This document shows, in pieces, positions 13,175 through 15,900 of a stretch of 15,900 nucleotides of DNA. Within the stretch, counting starts at the first letter, position 1. Each line of letters begins with the position of its first letter. A model generated the notes under the pieces. The model ran no database searches. It saw only the letters and a list, made by a program, of their open reading frames with translations, and was not told where the DNA came from. The translations under genes were made by a program, and so were the position numbers. This DNA is from Casp-actino8 sp040381935 (GTDB lineage Bacteria > Actinomycetota > Acidimicrobiia > Acidimicrobiales > Ilumatobacteraceae). The stretch covers positions 1-15,900 of the forward strand of contig JBEIGJ010000039.1 in NCBI GenBank assembly GCA_040381935.1, read 5' to 3'.

Positions 13175-14137
13175 ATGAAGCAGATTATTCACCGAGGGCG
13201 GCTGGGCCGCCCTTTTCGTTTCCATCGTTCAGCGATGGCAGGAGTGGCTTTGGCCGCACTGATGGTAGGGCTCACCGGATGCGGAAGCGAAGCTTCATCA
13301 TCTGAGTCGTCCGACAGTGCTTCCTCTGACACCGCTGCTGATGAGTCGACAAGTCCGCAGCGCATCATGTCTCTGTCGCCAACGCACACCGAAATAATGT
13401 TCGCGTTGGGCGCCGATGAGCAGATCGTCGCTGTGGACTCGTTATCGAATTATCCATCCGGTGCCCAAGCGGTTCTCACCGAATTGTCGGCCTACGAGCC
13501 CAATGTGGAGGCAATTTCTGAATTCCAGCCCGATCTGGTGGTCATCGGCGATGACTTCACTGGTCTGGCCGATCAGCTAGCCACGATTGGTATTGCATCA
13601 TGGACCCGTCCGGCGCCGACGAACTTGGAAGAGGTCTATGAGCAGATCGTCGATATCGGTCAAGTTATTGGCCGCAGTGCCGAGGCAGCCGATCTCGTGG
13701 CATCGATGCGCAGTGACATCGATGCAGCTGTAGCAGCCGCGCCACAACTCGATGAACCGCTGACCTACTACCACGAATTGGACGACATGTATTACTCGGT
13801 GACGTCCAACACCTTCACCGGGTCTCTTTATGGTCTGTTTGGTCTGCGGAATATCGCCGACGCGGCCGAAGACAGCAGTGATTATCCGCAGCTCTCGGCT
13901 GAATTCATCGTCAGTCAGAATCCGAACTTGATTTTCCTTGCCGATACCAAATGCTGTTCGGTGACCGCCGAGACGGTTGCTGAGCGTCCGGGTTGGGACA
14001 CTCTGGAAGCAGTGGTGAGCGGTCAAGTGGTGGAGTTGGACGATGATGTGGCTCAACGATGGGGTCCGCGCATTGTGGAGTATGTGCAGGCAATTGCTGC
14101 TGCCATTAGCAAGGTGCTGGCTGCTAGCCCAGCCTGA
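13175..14137 (+). CDS. btuF: cobalamin ABC transporter substrate-binding lipoprotein
   Basis: This 320-residue extracytoplasmic binding protein captures cobalamin and delivers it to the membrane permease. A basic N-terminus and hydrophobic segment (about 20-33) end in the lipobox LTGC, with lipidated Cys36. A Ser/Asp/Glu-rich linker follows (about 38-60). The helical-backbone binding fold starts at RIMSLSPTHTEIMFALGADEQIVAV, with YEPNVEAISEFQPDLVV further on. The DTKCC segment (C260-C261) before ETVAERPGW recurs in actinobacterial BtuF-like proteins as I recall them. ATG 13175 has GAGGAGG six bases upstream; an in-frame start at 13127 would run through the regulatory hairpin. The riboswitch makes cobalamin the likeliest ligand; other corrinoids are possible. 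Confidence 0.9.
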   Translation: MKQIIHRGRLGRPFRFHRSAMAGVALAALMVGLTGCGSEASSSESSDSASSDTAADESTSPQRIMSLSPTHTEIMFALGADEQIVAVDSLSNYPSGAQAVLTELSAYEPNVEAISEFQPDLVVIGDDFTGLADQLATIGIASWTRPAPTNLEEVYEQIVDIGQVIGRSAEAADLVASMRSDIDAAVAAAPQLDEPLTYYHELDDMYYSVTSNTFTGSLYGLFGLRNIADAAEDSSDYPQLSAEFIVSQNPNLIFLADTKCCSVTAETVAERPGWDTLEAVVSGQVVELDDDVAQRWGPRIVEYVQAIAAAISKVLAASPA

Positions 14138-14161
14138 TCATTCGTCGTAACTGGTGAGACG

Positions 14162-15235
14162 ATGACCGTCGCTGTGTCCGCTCCGCCTCGTCGTGCTGAA
14201 AAGCGCGAGGGAAGTTCGTGGTGGTACTTCGGCGCGGTCATCGTTCTCCTGGTGGCATTTTTGACCGGCACCATGATCGGACCCGCAGGTCCAGAATGGT
14301 GGCGAGTACCGGCCGAGTTGATTGACCGCTTGCCGTTCATCTCCTGGGATTCGGGTGCAACTGCATTGGAGAGCACGGTGTTGTGGCAGATCCGAATGCC
14401 GCGCGTGGTGTTGGCGGGCATCGTGGGAGCGATGCTTTCGTTAGCGGGCGCTTCGTATCAGGGTGTTTTTCGTAACCCCTTGGTGGATCCGTATCTCTTG
14501 GGTGTGGCTGCTGGCGCCGGCCTAGGTGCAACAGTCGTGATTGTGGTCAATCGTGGAGCGACTTCGGATTGGATTATCGATCCTCTCCCGCTTTCGGCGT
14601 TCGTGGGCGGGCTGATAGCGGTCTTGGTGACCTATGCCGTCGGAGCCACTTTCGGCGCGTCGCAGACCTCGGCCACGTTGGTGTTGGCTGGGGTCGCGGT
14701 GTCGTCCTTGGCAACGGCAATTCAAACGTTCGTGTTGCAGAAGAACTCCGATGCAGTGCGCCAGGTCTACAGCTGGATTCTTGGTCGATTGTCCACGGCA
14801 ACCTGGGGTGAGGTCCGTTTGGTCCTGCCCTATGTGCTTATCAGTGGGGCTGTCTTGCTGTGGCACCGTCGCCTTCTCGATGTCTTACGGATTGGCGATG
14901 AAGAGGCGCGTTCGTTGGGAGCGCGTGTCGATCGCATTCGACTCACCGTGGTCCTGGCCGCAACGCTAGGAACTTCTGCGGTCGTCAGTGTCAGTGGTCT
15001 GATCGGCTTCGTGGGCATCGTGGTGCCGCATCTGGTGCGATTGTTGGCCGGGGCCAGTTATCGACGACTTCTGCCACTGACGGTGCTTTTCGGTGCGGCG
15101 TTCTTGGTGATCGCCGATATTCCCGGTCGGATGCTCTCTGATCCGGCTGAAACTCCCATCGGTGTGGTGACCGCATTTCTCGGTGCACCCTTTTTCATCA
15201 TCCTTCTTCGTTCTCGTCAAAGGGATACCCAATGA
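14162..15235 (+). CDS. btuC: cobalamin ABC transporter permease, FecCD/BtuC family
   Basis: This 357-residue integral membrane protein should form the dimeric channel of the importer. A polar start of about 20 residues is followed by repeated hydrophobic segments, about nine or ten, as in BtuC. Family blocks are LWQIRMPRVVLAGIVGAMLSLAG, YQGVFRNPLVDPYLLGVAAGAGLGA, GRLSTATWGEV, and near the C-terminus SGLIGFVGIVVPHLVRLLAG, which contacts the ATPase. The ATG at 14162 has GGTGAG upstream and lies 24 nt after btuF. The stop overlaps the next start as ATGA, so permease and ATPase are translationally coupled. Confidence 0.93.
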   Translation: MTVAVSAPPRRAEKREGSSWWYFGAVIVLLVAFLTGTMIGPAGPEWWRVPAELIDRLPFISWDSGATALESTVLWQIRMPRVVLAGIVGAMLSLAGASYQGVFRNPLVDPYLLGVAAGAGLGATVVIVVNRGATSDWIIDPLPLSAFVGGLIAVLVTYAVGATFGASQTSATLVLAGVAVSSLATAIQTFVLQKNSDAVRQVYSWILGRLSTATWGEVRLVLPYVLISGAVLLWHRRLLDVLRIGDEEARSLGARVDRIRLTVVLAATLGTSAVVSVSGLIGFVGIVVPHLVRLLAGASYRRLLPLTVLFGAAFLVIADIPGRMLSDPAETPIGVVTAFLGAPFFIILLRSRQRDTQ

Positions 15236-15900
15236 GTTCATTGACTTTCGATCGTGTCTCCGTGCATTACGGCAAGTCCTGCGCAGTGGAATCTTTCAGC
15301 GATACGGTCAAACCTGGTGAGTGGTTATGTCTCATCGGCCCCAATGGCGCCGGTAAGTCCTCGCTGCTGCGCTCGGTAGCGGGCTTGGTCAAACACACCG
15401 GCGACATCCTGGTGGACGGCACACCGCTGCATCTGCGTTCGGTTCGTCGCCGAGCAGCCCTGGTTACACACATTCCGCAATCGCCATTCATGCCCGAGAC
15501 CATGACCGTGATGGAATACGTCGTTCTTGGGCGGAATCCGTATGTCTCCTACTTCGCCAATGAGACCCGTCATGACTGGACCATGGCTAACGATGTTCTG
15601 GTCAGATTGGATCTGGAGGCTTTCGCCCACCGTCAGTTGGGGACAATGTCGGGTGGAGAAAAACAACGGGTCGTCATTGCCCGCGCTCTCGTTCAAGAAG
15701 CGCCGATCATGCTGTTGGACGAGCCGACCAGTGCCTTGGATATCGGCCATCAGCAATATGCGCTCGAGTTGCTGGATCGCTTGCGCCGCGAACATGGCTT
15801 GACGATTGTGTCGGCTATGCACGATCTCACACTGGCTGGTCTGTACAGCGACCGATTGTCACTTCTCCATCACGGACATTGTGTAGCCAGTGGTCCAGCC
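15232..15900 (+). CDS. btuD: cobalamin ABC transporter ATP-binding protein, 3'-truncated by window edge
   Basis: An ATG at 15232, overlapping the btuC stop, opens a frame that runs to the right edge: 223 residues of a usual 250-270 or more. It is an ABC ATPase that powers import from the cytoplasmic face. Walker A is GPNGAGKSS (36-44, K42), the Q-loop is Q83, the signature is MSGGEKQR (139-146), Walker B is IMLLDEPTSALD (D163, E164), and the H-loop is H197 in AMHDL. All catalytic residues are intact. It closely resembles FecE/BtuD/HmuV-type ATPases; the cobalamin assignment comes from the operon and the riboswitch. Some relatives carry extra C-terminal domains, which cannot be judged here. 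Confidence 0.92.
   Translation, partial: MSSLTFDRVSVHYGKSCAVESFSDTVKPGEWLCLIGPNGAGKSSLLRSVAGLVKHTGDILVDGTPLHLRSVRRRAALVTHIPQSPFMPETMTVMEYVVLGRNPYVSYFANETRHDWTMANDVLVRLDLEAFAHRQLGTMSGGEKQRVVIARALVQEAPIMLLDEPTSALDIGHQQYALELLDRLRREHGLTIVSAMHDLTLAGLYSDRLSLLHHGHCVASGPA

Overview
This window looks like an ordinary housekeeping and biosynthetic stretch of an actinobacterial chromosome. GC content is moderate to high, roughly the high fifties by eye. The lineage is inferred from the mycobacterial-type phosphoserine aminotransferase, the PAC2-family protein, the actinobacterial look of ilvBNC, GTG starts, and TAnnnT -10 boxes placed directly before start codons. Acidimicrobiia is my best guess, but only a guess. 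I see no mobile element, CRISPR array, tRNA or rRNA.

Layout. Positions 1-3479 (minus strand) hold inositol-3-phosphate synthase followed 18 nt later by a large FdhF/YdeP-family molybdopterin oxidoreductase that runs off the left edge. Diverging from them is folD (about 3567-4442). Next comes a leader region of about 300 bases with a 25-residue Val/Ile/Leu-rich leader peptide, a perfect 10-bp hairpin and a terminator-like hairpin. It precedes ilvB-ilvN-ilvC (4742-8084), a tightly packed operon for branched-chain amino acids. After ilvC an unusually stable inverted repeat (8134-8207) buries the ribosome binding site of an O-acetylhomoserine sulfhydrylase gene (8209-9522). A bulged inverted repeat separates it from a convergent minus-strand pair, serC and a PAC2-family gene (9560-11626). 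A class I aminotransferase gene (11645-12868) diverges from serC with only 18 bp between start codons. The right end is a cobalamin uptake operon: promoter, cobalamin riboswitch, a second Shine-Dalgarno-sequestering hairpin, then btuF, btuC and a truncated btuD.

How it works together. Most genes feed amino-acid and one-carbon metabolism: folD for one-carbon units, ilvBNC for Val/Ile/Leu, the sulfhydrylase for homocysteine/methionine, serC for serine, and the aminotransferase for Asp/Glu-type transamination. Cobalamin uptake is plausibly linked through B12-dependent enzymes. The protein families are all familiar. The interest lies in the RNA-level control: three consecutive transcription units each carry a structured leader. 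Two match known principles (ilv attenuation and a B12 riboswitch). The sulfhydrylase leader matches no riboswitch class I can recall and is the best candidate here for something undescribed.
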